From G963665925 sp963676345 (GTDB taxonomy: Bacteria > Bacillota > Clostridia > Peptostreptococcales > Acidaminobacteraceae), in contig CAXXTS010000004.1 of the NCBI GenBank assembly GCA_963676345.2, positions 310,001-374,000 on the forward strand: 64,000 nt of DNA, written 5' to 3'. The notes beneath the pieces are model-generated. The model ran no database searches, was not told the DNA's origin, and saw nothing but the letters and a program-made list of their open reading frames with translations. This document shows, in pieces, positions 41,987-50,561 of the stretch. How positions within the stretch are numbered: the first letter of the stretch is position 1; every line of letters begins with the position of its first letter. A program made the position numbers and the translations under genes.

Positions 41987-42259
41987 TTACTTTGAATAGT
42001 TTACAAGTGTTTTGATAACTTGCTCCATTTCGTCCTTATCAACAGGTTTTCCATCATCATCAAGCAGCAAACATTCCATTGCATGCTCTTCCATAATGAG
42101 GAGTCCAACCTTGTGTACAGAAGATTTGATAGCCGCGATTTGCAGAAGGACATCGCCACAAGACTTTCCTTCTTCAACCATTTTCTCAACACCAGCAATA
42201 TGGCCCTTAATGGTCTTCAGTCTGTTAATAATATTCTTCTTAGCGTCTTGCTTTGCCAT
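41987..42259 (-). CDS. CsoR-family metal/persulfide-sensing repressor
   Basis: A 90-residue all-helical repressor. The sensing residues line up as Cys34 (GKSCGDV) and His59/Cys63 (EEHAMECL), the Cys-His-Cys spacing of Cu(I)-sensing CsoR. Persulfide-sensing CstR keeps only the two Cys. The neighbour 64 bp upstream, a CoA-disulfide/rhodanese/TusA/DsrE protein, is however typical of CstR targets. The start ATG follows CAAGGAGG. C-run/G-run palindromes at three promoters in the window are probable operators for it. Confidence 0.9.
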   Translation of the reverse strand: MAKQDAKKNIINRLKTIKGHIAGVEKMVEEGKSCGDVLLQIAAIKSSVHKVGLLIMEEHAMECLLLDDDGKPVDKDEMEQVIKTLVNYSK

Positions 42260-42322
42260 ACTTCGCCTCCTTGAAATTTCTCTAACTATCTTATCATATA
42301 TTCTTCTGAGACTGAACAGAAA

Positions 42323-44839
42323 CTAGATAAACAAGTTGACATTTGATTCTTCAGCAGCACCTAAATAGGTTGCAACACCGCCCAAGTTTACACCGTCAAT
42401 CAGTTCTGACTCTGTAATACCCATCAGATCCATTGACATGTTGCATGCAACAATATTTACGCCATTGTCAATTGCCGTTTGAAGCAGTGTCTCTAGTGAG
42501 TCCACGTTATGCTTTTTCATGACCATACGGATCATTTTAGGCCCCATACCCATCATGTTCATTTTTGAAAGACCCAGCTTCTTAGTACCTCTTGGCATCA
42601 TGCCAGAGAACATCTTACTCATAAAGTCCTTCTTAACACTTACAGGTTCATGTCTTCTGAGTATATTTAGTCCCCAGAATGTGAAGAACATGGTGACGTT
42701 ACGGCCCATAGACGCCGCCCCGTTTGCAATAATGAGGGATGCGATTGCCTTATCTAGGTCTCCACTGAATACAACCATTGTCTTGTCTTCCTTGACAGGT
42801 GCAACAGCGCCGTGGCCAGGTGCCTTTGCAACTACCTTTTGACCCTTCATCAGGCGTGCCACCACTTCTTTTTTATCGTTTTTGCCGACTTCCATCAGCG
42901 TGTTGCCCGTTCTGTTTGCCCATACGCCAATGTCACTTGCAAAGCCAGGGTCAGTCGCACGAACTTCAAGTACATCGCCCATGTTGAGGTCTTCCATCTT
43001 CTTGTAAACCTGCATAATCGGACCCGGACACTGTAGACCGCACGCATTCAGCTTAACCACTTCACCTGTTTCGTGTACTGCTTCAGGCATGTGTTCAAGT
43101 GTGCCGTCTTCTGCATAGTCCAGTTCACCTGAACAAGAAATACCGCCGCATTTAGAAGCGTCCTCAGGGTCTTGACAGAACATGCATGAGTACATTGTAT
43201 AGCCCCCTGAAAGGTTAAATACTTTTTTGAAGCCAAGCTGACGCAGAATTCTTTCACCGACATAGCCTCTAAGGCCGACTGCACAGTATACGATAATGTT
43301 TTTATTTTTATCCAGCTCCGAAGCGCGTTCACGCAGTTCATCCAGCGGAATATGAACAGACCCTTCTACAAAGCCGAGTTCTCTTTCAATGTCTTCACGT
43401 ACATCTAAAATGATGGTTTCTTCTTTTTTGAAGTCTTCCAGCTGGTCCCAGTGTACATGTTCACTTTTGCCTGACAATACGTTTTCAGCAACAAATCCGA
43501 GCATATTTACAGGGTCTTTTGCCGATCCAAACGGTGGTGCATATGCAAGCTCAAGCTCTTTCAGATCATAAATTGACCCACCAAATCGAATGGTTGTGGC
43601 AATCACGTCAATACGCTTATCAACTCCATCATGGCCTACACCTTGTGCACCAATAACTTTACCATCAAGTCCGTAAACAAGCTTGAGTGTCATTGGCATT
43701 GCGCCTGGGTAGTAGCCTGCATGTGATTTTGCATTAATGATGATTGTCTTATAGTCTTTGCCGTAAACCTTGCCAGCACGCTTTAGCGTCTTTTCGTTAT
43801 GACCTGTACTCGCCACTGCAAGATCAAATACCTTGGCGATTGAAGTTCCTTGTGTCCCTTTATACGTATCTTCTATACCTGCAATATTATTGGCTGCGAT
43901 ACGACCCTGTTTATTTGCCGGACCTGCCAGTGGTACCATTGTCTTGGACTTGTCGTTGAAATCGACAACTTCAATGGCATCGCCCAGTGCGTAAATGCTC
44001 TTGTCGGATGTTTTTAATGTGTCATCTACTACAATACCGCCACGCTGATTGACCTCCAGGCCAGCATCCTTTGCAAGCTGAGAGTTTGAGCGGATACCAA
44101 TTGACAAAATGACCAGATCGGTTTCAATCTTTTCACCACTTTGCAGTTCAACGGTTGTCTTTCCAGACATTTTGTCATAGTGGAAAGACTTCACACCGTC
44201 ACCCAGATGCAAATCCACACCCTGCTGCTTCATGTGCTGGTGGGCAATGCTTGCCATTTCGAAATCAATTGGCTGCATAACTTGATCAGCCATTTCTACA
44301 ACTGCAACATCTGCGCCACGTTCATGCAGGTTCTCCGCCATTTCAAGACCTATAAAACCGCCACCGATCACAACCGCGTGCTCTGGTTTTTTCTCGTCAA
44401 CATAGCCTTTGATGACATCTGTATCTGGAATATTCCATAGACTGAATACATTTGGTGCATCGATTCCAGGAATGGGTGGTCTCAGTGGTGTTGATCCCGG
44501 TGAAAGGACAAGTACATCATATGACTCTTCATATGCTTCGCCTGTATTGTGATTCATCACACGCACTTTTTTATGATCTCTATCAATGGATAACACTTCG
44601 TTTCTAACGCGAATATCCATGTTAAAGCGCTTGCCCATACCTTCTGGTGTTTGTACTAAAAGCGCTTCACGTTCTTCAATTGTCTCGCCAATGTAGTAGG
44701 GCAGACCACAGTTTGCGAAAGAGATGTAGTCGCCTCTTTCAAACATGATAATTTCTGCTTGCTCATCAACACGTCGAAGTCTTGCAGCTGTACTCGCTCC
44801 ACCAGCTACGCCACCTACGATCAGAACTTTTTGACCCAT
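42323..44839 (-). CDS. CoA-disulfide reductase-like FAD protein fused to rhodanese, TusA and DsrE domains
   Basis: An 838-residue multidomain sulfur-transfer enzyme. Residues 1 to about 450 are a flavin disulfide reductase (GGVAGGASTAARLRR FAD motif, active Cys in SFANCGLPYYIG). About 455-545 is a rhodanese with active Cys in IVYCAVGLRGY. A short Cys-rich linker (SCMFCQDPEDASKCGG) follows. About 600-675 is TusA with ACGLQCPGPI, and about 690-838 is a DsrE/F-like domain. Together they can reduce and relay persulfide sulfur. The start ATG follows AGGGAGG. The promoter contains two CsoR/CstR-like palindromes. Confidence 0.94.
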   Translation of the reverse strand: MGQKVLIVGGVAGGASTAARLRRVDEQAEIIMFERGDYISFANCGLPYYIGETIEEREALLVQTPEGMGKRFNMDIRVRNEVLSIDRDHKKVRVMNHNTGEAYEESYDVLVLSPGSTPLRPPIPGIDAPNVFSLWNIPDTDVIKGYVDEKKPEHAVVIGGGFIGLEMAENLHERGADVAVVEMADQVMQPIDFEMASIAHQHMKQQGVDLHLGDGVKSFHYDKMSGKTTVELQSGEKIETDLVILSIGIRSNSQLAKDAGLEVNQRGGIVVDDTLKTSDKSIYALGDAIEVVDFNDKSKTMVPLAGPANKQGRIAANNIAGIEDTYKGTQGTSIAKVFDLAVASTGHNEKTLKRAGKVYGKDYKTIIINAKSHAGYYPGAMPMTLKLVYGLDGKVIGAQGVGHDGVDKRIDVIATTIRFGGSIYDLKELELAYAPPFGSAKDPVNMLGFVAENVLSGKSEHVHWDQLEDFKKEETIILDVREDIERELGFVEGSVHIPLDELRERASELDKNKNIIVYCAVGLRGYVGERILRQLGFKKVFNLSGGYTMYSCMFCQDPEDASKCGGISCSGELDYAEDGTLEHMPEAVHETGEVVKLNACGLQCPGPIMQVYKKMEDLNMGDVLEVRATDPGFASDIGVWANRTGNTLMEVGKNDKKEVVARLMKGQKVVAKAPGHGAVAPVKEDKTMVVFSGDLDKAIASLIIANGAASMGRNVTMFFTFWGLNILRRHEPVSVKKDFMSKMFSGMMPRGTKKLGLSKMNMMGMGPKMIRMVMKKHNVDSLETLLQTAIDNGVNIVACNMSMDLMGITESELIDGVNLGGVATYLGAAEESNVNLFI

Positions 44840-44900
44840 AGTAAACCTCCCTATTCAATAGAATCTATCCACTTGTTAAAAGATAGATTAAATAATCCGC

Positions 44901-44966
44901 ACTCCCCCTAGGAGGGGGTTCTTTTGAACTCATTCTATCGGAGGACACCCCCCCTGTCAAGGGGTT
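44901..44966 (-). promoter_or_regulatory. promoter with two CsoR/CstR-type palindromes
   Basis: Minus-strand TTGACA (44955-44960) and TAGAAT (44932-44937) are 17 bp apart. The -35 is embedded in AACCCCTTGACAGGGGGGGT (44947-44966). A second site, ACTCCCCCTAGGAGGGGGTT (44901-44920), follows the -10. This arrangement fits repression of the CoA-disulfide reductase gene by the nearby CsoR-family protein. Confidence 0.75.
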
Positions 44967-45061
44967 CTTTGAAAAATTGATACAAAATTAACTCTTTTTT
45001 AAAACGTCTTTCCACATATCGCTATTTCTATACCCGTCTAATTAGACTTCACACTTTTGGG

Positions 45062-45275
45062 CATATGAAAAATAGAGACTTGCTGACAGCGCGCCTTATG
45101 AGGTGCCTACCTATGAATGAGCAACAAACATGCAGCACTTTGAAAGGACAGCCTAAGCTAGTAGCCGCTTACGATACTCACCACACCAAATATGCATCAA
45201 TAAAGTCCAGTTCCGTTGAGTACAAGCACTAGCGAACTGGACTTTATTGATCCATGCATATCTTTTTATTTTCAA
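45062..45275 (-). repeat. diverged terminator-associated hairpin element, copy D (candidate)
   Basis: Directly after the T-tract of the hcp terminator (minus strand) comes GAAAATAAAAAGATATGCAT. Then follows a palindrome with arms 45234-45261 and 45190-45213 (16 bp perfect plus an outer ATATGCAT pair, 4-nt bulge, 20-nt loop). The order terminator, A-rich box ending ATGCAT, long palindrome is the same as in copies A-C, but the box is only partly similar and the tandem units are not clear. The left border is uncertain. The stretch 44967-45061 holds nothing that I recognise. Confidence 0.5.
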
Positions 45276-45313
45276 AAAAGCCTGCTCAGTCAAATCAGAC
45301 TGAACAGGCTTTT
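45276..45313 (-). terminator. intrinsic terminator of hcp
   Basis: The stem AAAGCCTG-TCAGTC (nearly perfect, 6-nt loop) is followed by TTTTTT on the minus strand, about 105 bp after the hcp stop. Confidence 0.8.
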
Positions 45314-45418
45314 GGTGGTTTTTTATACACTATTTTGTTTATTAATATTCTAACAGACTTCGTTTGTTTTTATTCTAACGGGAAGCACGCCTTCACCGCT
45401 ATTTATATCTGCCTATCC

Positions 45419-47056
45419 TTAGCCAAGGAACATTTTAATGTCGTCTTCAACTGTACCAATGCCGCCGATACCAAATGTTTCAACCAATACATTCGCAACA
45501 TTTGGAGATAGGAAGGCTGGCAGTGTTGGGCCAAGGTGAATGTTCTTTACGCCTAGGAAGAGAAGGGCTAGAAGAACGATTACAGCCTTTTGTTCGTACC
45601 ATGCAATGTTGTATGAAATCGGTAGTTCATTGATGTCATTCAGCTCAAAGACTTCCTTAAGTTTAAGTGCGATCACTGCAAGTGAGTATGAATCATTACA
45701 CTGACCTGCATCCAGTACTCTAGGAATACCACCGATATCTCCAAGCTCAAGTTTGTTATAACGGTACTTCGCACAACCTGCTGTTAGGATAACTGTATCC
45801 TTTGGAAGTTTCTCAGCAAACTCTGTATAGTAGTCACGGCTCTTCATACGACCGTCACAGCCTGCCATTACAAAGAATTGTTTAATTGCGCCTGTCTTAA
45901 CCGCATCAACAACCTTGTCTGCAAGTGCAAGCACCTGATTGTGTGCAAAACCGCCAACAATTTTACCATTCTCAATCTCAGTAGGTGCTGGCAGAGTTTT
46001 CGCCATTTCAATAACTTGTGAGAAATCTTTTTTGCCATCAGCATTTGGCTCAATGTGTGTACAACCTGGGAATCCTGAAGAACCTGTTGTGAAAATACGC
46101 TTGGCTACTTCACCTTTAGGCGGTACAATACAGTTTGTTGTAAATAGAATTGGACCATTGAATGTCTCGAACTCTTCTTTTTGCTTCCACCAAGCATTTC
46201 CGTAGTTGCCTACAAAGTGGTCATACTTCTTAAACTTAGGGTAGTAGTTTGCAGGTAGCATTTCACTGTGTGTGTACACATCTACCCCAGTACCCGCAGT
46301 CTGCTCTAAAAGTGCTTCCATGTCGTGCAGGTCATGTCCAGAAATTAGAATAGCAGGATTGTTTCTAACGCCGATATTTACTTCTGTGATTTCAGGGTGA
46401 CCATATGTAGATGTATTTGCTTCATCTAGCATGGCCATCACTTTAACGCCATTTTCACCTGTTTTAAGTGTTAGAGCAACCAGATCATCAGCACTCATAT
46501 CATTGTTCAGTGTTGCAACCATTGCTTCCTCAACAAACTTGTAAAGGTCTGCGTCTTCCTTACCAAGATTAGCAGCATGCTGTCCATATGCAGCAACCCC
46601 TTTTAGACCGTAAGTAATCAGTTCTCTAAGTGAACGTACATCTTCGTTTTCTGTCGCTAGGACGCCTACAACTGCTGCCTTTGCATCAAATTCAGCCTCA
46701 GACCCTGTCCAAGTTGCGCTGTCATGCAGTGTCCCTAGATCAAGACCCTTTGCTTCAAGTGCCGCTTTAAGTGCGTCACGATGCGCGATCGTTGCTTCAA
46801 TACGCTTGACAAATGCAGCTCTATCAAAGTTTGCATTGGTAATTGTTGCGAATAGACCATCAAACATGATTTTATCTGTTTCTGGTGTATTGATTCCCGC
46901 TTCACGTGCCTTCAGATTAAAATACGATACACCCTTTAAAAGGTATAGCAGTAAATCTTGAAGATTGGCAACATCACTTGGTTTCCCGCATACACCAACC
47001 TTGGTACAGCCTTTGCCACCTGCAGCTTCTTGACATTGATAACAGAACATAGACAT
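45419..47056 (-). CDS. hcp: hydroxylamine reductase / hybrid cluster protein
   Basis: A 545-residue hybrid cluster protein (Hcp, prismane), which reduces hydroxylamine or NO under nitrosative stress. The N-terminal CYQCQEAAGGKGCTKVGVCG supplies the CxxC-x8-C-x5-C [4Fe-4S] ligands. Hybrid-cluster ligands lie in the regions with SGHDLHDMEALLEQT, FTTNCIVPP, GFPGCTHIE and AGCAKYRYNKLELGDIGGIPRVLDAGQCND. I chose ATG 47056, behind GGGAGATC. The FeS protein gene upstream is divergent from the HcpR-like regulator and probably shares a transcript with hcp. Confidence 0.96.
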   Translation of the reverse strand: MSMFCYQCQEAAGGKGCTKVGVCGKPSDVANLQDLLLYLLKGVSYFNLKAREAGINTPETDKIMFDGLFATITNANFDRAAFVKRIEATIAHRDALKAALEAKGLDLGTLHDSATWTGSEAEFDAKAAVVGVLATENEDVRSLRELITYGLKGVAAYGQHAANLGKEDADLYKFVEEAMVATLNNDMSADDLVALTLKTGENGVKVMAMLDEANTSTYGHPEITEVNIGVRNNPAILISGHDLHDMEALLEQTAGTGVDVYTHSEMLPANYYPKFKKYDHFVGNYGNAWWKQKEEFETFNGPILFTTNCIVPPKGEVAKRIFTTGSSGFPGCTHIEPNADGKKDFSQVIEMAKTLPAPTEIENGKIVGGFAHNQVLALADKVVDAVKTGAIKQFFVMAGCDGRMKSRDYYTEFAEKLPKDTVILTAGCAKYRYNKLELGDIGGIPRVLDAGQCNDSYSLAVIALKLKEVFELNDINELPISYNIAWYEQKAVIVLLALLFLGVKNIHLGPTLPAFLSPNVANVLVETFGIGGIGTVEDDIKMFLG

Positions 47057-47192
47057 AGTATTTTGATCTCCCTTCTTACTTGTAGTCACTGACTTTTCTA
47101 AGTCATTATTAAGCGTTTTTAATTTATTAACAGAAGCTGACGCCTCAGTATTAGTATTCCCAAAAGTCTATTCATAACACTAAATAATCCCA

Positions 47193-48026
47193 TTATTGAA
47201 TACGCCCATCTAGGCCTATCGTTACTTCGTCATACTTAACAATCGTGCCTGCATCTAGCATAGCCTGCTTTACTGCACTTACTATGCCTGAACAACAAGG
47301 TACCTCCATGCGAACTACCGTTATTGATGCAATACTGTTTTGCTTTAATATCGCTGCAATTTTATGAATGTAATGATTATGATCATCCAGCTTTGGACAC
47401 CCAATGAGCGCCACACGGCCTTTAATAAAGGTATTGTGGAAATTACCGTGGGCAAAGGCTGTACAATCTGCAGCAATTAACAAATCAGCACCTTGTAAAT
47501 AATCAGCATTTGTATTTACTAAGTTCAGCTGAACCGGCCATGAAGACAATTTAGACTGCAGGGCTTCTTTCAAATCATCTTCTTGAAGGGTCTCGGTAGC
47601 TTGATCACCAGTATTTGCTTTATTCTCAAGGGGGTTCTGCGAAACCGTCTTCAGTGTCATGGCGGCTGAGCCTGGACACCCACCACTTGGCTTCATGTGT
47701 TTCATAAGTGCGTCATGGGCACCACCACAACCGCAGTCATGAACAGGTAATGGATTTGATTCACTTACTGCTGCTATCGCCTTTTCCTGAGCCTCAAGTC
47801 GTGCGTCAACAGCTTCCTGAGAATATTCTCCAGCCTTTCTTTCAATTATTTTGATGGCTCCCGTTGGACATGCCGGCAGGCAGTCTCCAAGGCCATCGCA
47901 GTAGATGTCGCTGACCAGCTTTGCTTTGCCATCTACCATCTCTATAGCACTTTCATGGCAGGCATTCACGCAGAGTTCACAGCCATTACAGAGCGCCTGA
48001 TCAATTTCAACAATTTTTCTTATCAT
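47193..48026 (-). CDS. 4Fe-4S dicluster protein associated with hcp
   Basis: A 277-residue soluble protein. The N-terminal ferredoxin pair is CNGCELCVNACHESAIEM and CDGLGDCLPACPTGAI. The middle carries a Cys-rich HDCGCGGAHD and GGCPGSAA. The C-terminal half contains RMEVPCCSGIV. Such proteins occur beside hcp and probably deliver electrons to it (inference). ATG 48026 was chosen for its AAGGAG. The promoter lies under the divergent GTAAC-N4-GTTAC site, 32 bp from the -10 TATAAT, suggesting activation by the neighbouring regulator. hcp follows 136 bp downstream with no terminator seen. Confidence 0.88.
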   Translation of the reverse strand: MIRKIVEIDQALCNGCELCVNACHESAIEMVDGKAKLVSDIYCDGLGDCLPACPTGAIKIIERKAGEYSQEAVDARLEAQEKAIAAVSESNPLPVHDCGCGGAHDALMKHMKPSGGCPGSAAMTLKTVSQNPLENKANTGDQATETLQEDDLKEALQSKLSSWPVQLNLVNTNADYLQGADLLIAADCTAFAHGNFHNTFIKGRVALIGCPKLDDHNHYIHKIAAILKQNSIASITVVRMEVPCCSGIVSAVKQAMLDAGTIVKYDEVTIGLDGRIQ

Positions 48027-48091
48027 ATTAAACTCCTTAAAACTAAAGGGTTGCGAAATGTCTATCAATTTTGTATTGATTTTATGAGTTC

Positions 48092-48133
48092 ATTATAATA
48101 ATCTTTGGGTATAGAATCGGTAACAAGAGTTAC
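48092..48133 (-). promoter_or_regulatory. HcpR-type operator and -10 for the hcp-linked FeS gene
   Basis: GTAACAAGAGTTAC at 48120-48133 is a perfect GTAAC-N4-GTTAC palindrome within the divergent region. On the minus strand TATAAT (48092-48097) lies with its centre 32 bp away and the -35 is poor, which is class-II activator geometry (site at about -41.5). Confidence 0.75.
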
Positions 48134-48187
48134 CAAATTTCAAAATATTTAAAAATAGTACACCTTTTTTGTCTAGGAGGCCAATAA

Positions 48188-48868
48188 ATGAACACTTATG
48201 CTAAATCTCTCGAAAAATGCATCCTTTTTAAGCATTTAAATGAAGCGCAAATCCAATCTCTGCTTAAAGTCCTGCAAGTTAAGTCGGTCACCTATACAAA
48301 AGAAAGCATTGTGGCACTTGAGGGTGACCAGTGTACCAGTCTTGGAATTCTGGCCTCTGGTAAACTTGAACTTCAAAATATTTATCCTTCAGGTAAAGTC
48401 GCAACTCTTACAACCCTCATGCCCGGTCAGTGTTTTGGAGAGGCAATCTTATTTAGCGATGCAGACCGCTATCCGATCAGTGCAGTGGCTAAGCAAAAAT
48501 CCACTGTATTCTTTGTTGAAAAGCAGTCCATCATGCACGGACTCACACACCATCCTATTTTGCTTGACAACTTTCTAAGACTGCTTTCAAACAAGCTGAC
48601 CATGATGAACCGCAAAATCAAAGTGCTCTCACTGGATACCATTCGACAAAAGGTATGTAATTATCTGCTTAAGGAATACCAGCTCCAAGGTACAAATATG
48701 ATACAAACCGCCATGTCCAGAAAAGCCATGGCTGAGCATATGAGCATCCAACGCCCCTCATTGTCTAGAGAGCTGATCAAGATGAAGGAGGAGCATTTGA
48801 TTGATTTCGATAAGAGCACTATTAAGATTCTAGATGTGGAAGCTTTGGAAGATGAACTCATAGGTTAA
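48188..48868 (+). CDS. Crp/Fnr family regulator, HcpR-like
   Basis: A 226-residue Crp/Fnr-family regulator. The beta-barrel domain includes VALEGDQCTSLGILASGKLELQ and PGQCFGEAILFSDADRYPISA. The C-terminal helix-turn-helix contains RKAMAEHMSIQRPSLSRELIKM. Its place beside hcp and GTAAC-N4-GTTAC sites matches HcpR, the nitrosative-stress activator of hcp genes in anaerobes. The start ATG follows TAGGAGGCC. It is divergent from the FeS/hcp operon and shares the operator at 48120, so it may be autoregulated. Confidence 0.88.
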   Translation: MNTYAKSLEKCILFKHLNEAQIQSLLKVLQVKSVTYTKESIVALEGDQCTSLGILASGKLELQNIYPSGKVATLTTLMPGQCFGEAILFSDADRYPISAVAKQKSTVFFVEKQSIMHGLTHHPILLDNFLRLLSNKLTMMNRKIKVLSLDTIRQKVCNYLLKEYQLQGTNMIQTAMSRKAMAEHMSIQRPSLSRELIKMKEEHLIDFDKSTIKILDVEALEDELIG

Positions 48869-48984
48869 AAACTCAGATTACTCGATATATTTACTTAAAA
48901 CTATGGGTAAAACGGTGTTTAAATCTTTTGATTTAACAAAACTCTACTTATTTTGTGATATTTTTAAGTTATAAGTGGTTTTTC

Positions 48985-49026
48985 GTAACTTCAGTTACCG
49001 ATTATCCACTCAATGCATCTTATAAT
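48985..49026 (+). promoter_or_regulatory. HcpR-type operator and promoter of the siroheme reductase gene
   Basis: GTAACTTCAGTTAC (48985-48998) is a perfect GTAAC-N4-GTTAC palindrome. TATAAT at 49021-49026 is centred 32 bp downstream, the same spacing as at the hcp-linked promoter. There is no good -35, as expected for class-II activation. Confidence 0.75.
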
Positions 49027-49062
49027 AATCTCAAAGTTACCTCATCAAAGGAGGCAAATGAA

Positions 49063-49746
49063 ATGGGAAAACCCGAATATGCTGTACTTCAAAAAATAAA
49101 AAACGACAGACGCACCTATGGAATTACACCGAGAATCCCAGGAGGATTCATACGCCCAGACAAACTGGCACTTCTGGCAAGCGTCGCTGAGAAATATCAA
49201 GGCACTCTAAAAATTACATCTGGTCAGCGCATTGCAATTTTAGGTCTTCGAGAAGAAGATGTTGAAAAAGCTTGGGAAGATCTTGGCATGGAACCGGCTG
49301 TACGTTCGCCGTATTCCATAAAGAATGTTGAAATGTGTCCATCAGCTTTCTGTAAACGTTCAAAGGAAAACACCCTTCCACTGGGCATGCGCCTTGAAAA
49401 ACGCTTTTACGGGGCACCTGCACCCAATAGAACAAAAATTGGGGTGGCAGGATGCCTTAATGCCTGCTCAAGCGTCAACGCAAAGGATATCGGCGTTCTC
49501 GCTGATGAACATGGACACATCGTTGTTGCTGGCGGTAGTGCAGGCTATCATCCTCGTCTGGCTGATCGCATTGCCGAGAAGCTCACAGAAGATGAAGCCT
49601 ACGATATGGTTGAAGCCGTTTATGACTATTACTGCCAACACGCAGATATGGGTGACAAACTGGGGCATTTCATTGACCGTATAGGACTGGACGCCTTCAA
49701 GGCAGGTATTCATAAAATTTATGAAGAAAAGCGCAATGAAGCGTAA
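49063..49746 (+). CDS. small siroheme/[4Fe-4S] nitrite-sulfite reductase domain protein
   Basis: A 227-residue single-repeat member of the nitrite/sulfite reductase family. The substrate-side ferredoxin-like half has YGITPRIPGGFIRPDKL and TSGQRIAILGL. The coupled-cluster ligands are in CPSAFCKRSKENT and VAGCLNACSSVNAKDIG (C-x5-C and C-x3-C), which would hold siroheme and a [4Fe-4S] cluster. Small proteins of this type (Fsr/AsrC-like) reduce sulfite or nitrite. The ATG at 49063 follows AAAGGAGG. It is controlled by the HcpR-type site upstream. Confidence 0.88.
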   Translation: MGKPEYAVLQKIKNDRRTYGITPRIPGGFIRPDKLALLASVAEKYQGTLKITSGQRIAILGLREEDVEKAWEDLGMEPAVRSPYSIKNVEMCPSAFCKRSKENTLPLGMRLEKRFYGAPAPNRTKIGVAGCLNACSSVNAKDIGVLADEHGHIVVAGGSAGYHPRLADRIAEKLTEDEAYDMVEAVYDYYCQHADMGDKLGHFIDRIGLDAFKAGIHKIYEEKRNEA

Positions 49747-49833
49747 TCACTTAAGTTTAAAATAATCGTACATGTGCCAAAGTAAATGCTTACTGAACTG
49801 TACGCACTTATCCACACACACCAAGGAGGAAAT

Positions 49834-50475
49834 ATGAGTCGTTTTTTAGGTCCCATCCATCACTGGCTATACAATAAAATCAACCTGTTAGAGGAAATTG
49901 AAAAAGAAGTCATTCAAACGCTGGACTCAGAAAATGCAAATAGCATTATGGCAGAAATGGCAGACCAGTATGGTCCATACCTTAATAACCAACCCCTTGA
50001 AACACTAATCGATCAGGATAACATTCACGGTTGGCTTCAAGACCAGATTAAGGTTGCTGAAACAAGACAATCCGCTGTAATCGCTCATTTTATCAATCAA
50101 GAGACTGATGCTGTTTACGAAAAAATCGCCACTGTCTATGCCCATACAGGCAGCAAGTATGGACAGGCTCTTGCAAAGGACAATAGCCCCGCATCGCCAG
50201 AAGAGATATTTAAGAGCCTAGATAACTACCTGCTTGAAGGCATGCCGTGTGACCGGGTCAATGCCATTACAGAAAGTTCAGACTCAAGACTCGAGTGGCA
50301 AAAGGACAGATGCGTTCACGCTGCCTTTTGGAATGCCGGTGGAACAGATGTAAAACATTACTACGCCTTCCGTGAAGCTTTCTCAAAAGCATTTGTAGAA
50401 GGGCTTAATCCAGCATTTTCATATCAATTTGAGTTGAAAAACGCGCTCCAATATCATATGATATTTAAGAAATAA
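49834..50475 (+). CDS. hypothetical protein in the hcp/siroheme reductase cluster
   Basis: A 213-residue soluble, largely helical protein starting MSRFLGPIHHWLYNKINLLE. It has two cysteines (EGMPCDRVNAI and KDRCVHAAFW) and several His. I recognise no family. The start ATG follows AAGGAGG. It lies 87 bp after the siroheme protein gene and before the DUF1858 gene, with no terminator between, so it probably belongs to the same HcpR-controlled unit. A haem- or cofactor-binding role is conceivable but not shown. Confidence 0.8.
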   Translation: MSRFLGPIHHWLYNKINLLEEIEKEVIQTLDSENANSIMAEMADQYGPYLNNQPLETLIDQDNIHGWLQDQIKVAETRQSAVIAHFINQETDAVYEKIATVYAHTGSKYGQALAKDNSPASPEEIFKSLDNYLLEGMPCDRVNAITESSDSRLEWQKDRCVHAAFWNAGGTDVKHYYAFREAFSKAFVEGLNPAFSYQFELKNALQYHMIFKK

Positions 50476-50561
50476 ACAGTAAATTAGTATGCTTTCTAAA
50501 CTGCAGCGGATGATATGGCTGCTACACTGTATAATATGTAAAATTACTAGGAGGAAATATC

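Noticed and set aside
41679..42015. Several frames over repeat B, including one with a duplicated KKSSATSGCPC peptide
   Set aside because: The peptide duplication simply reflects the 60-bp tandem repeat; there is no RBS and no coding-like composition.
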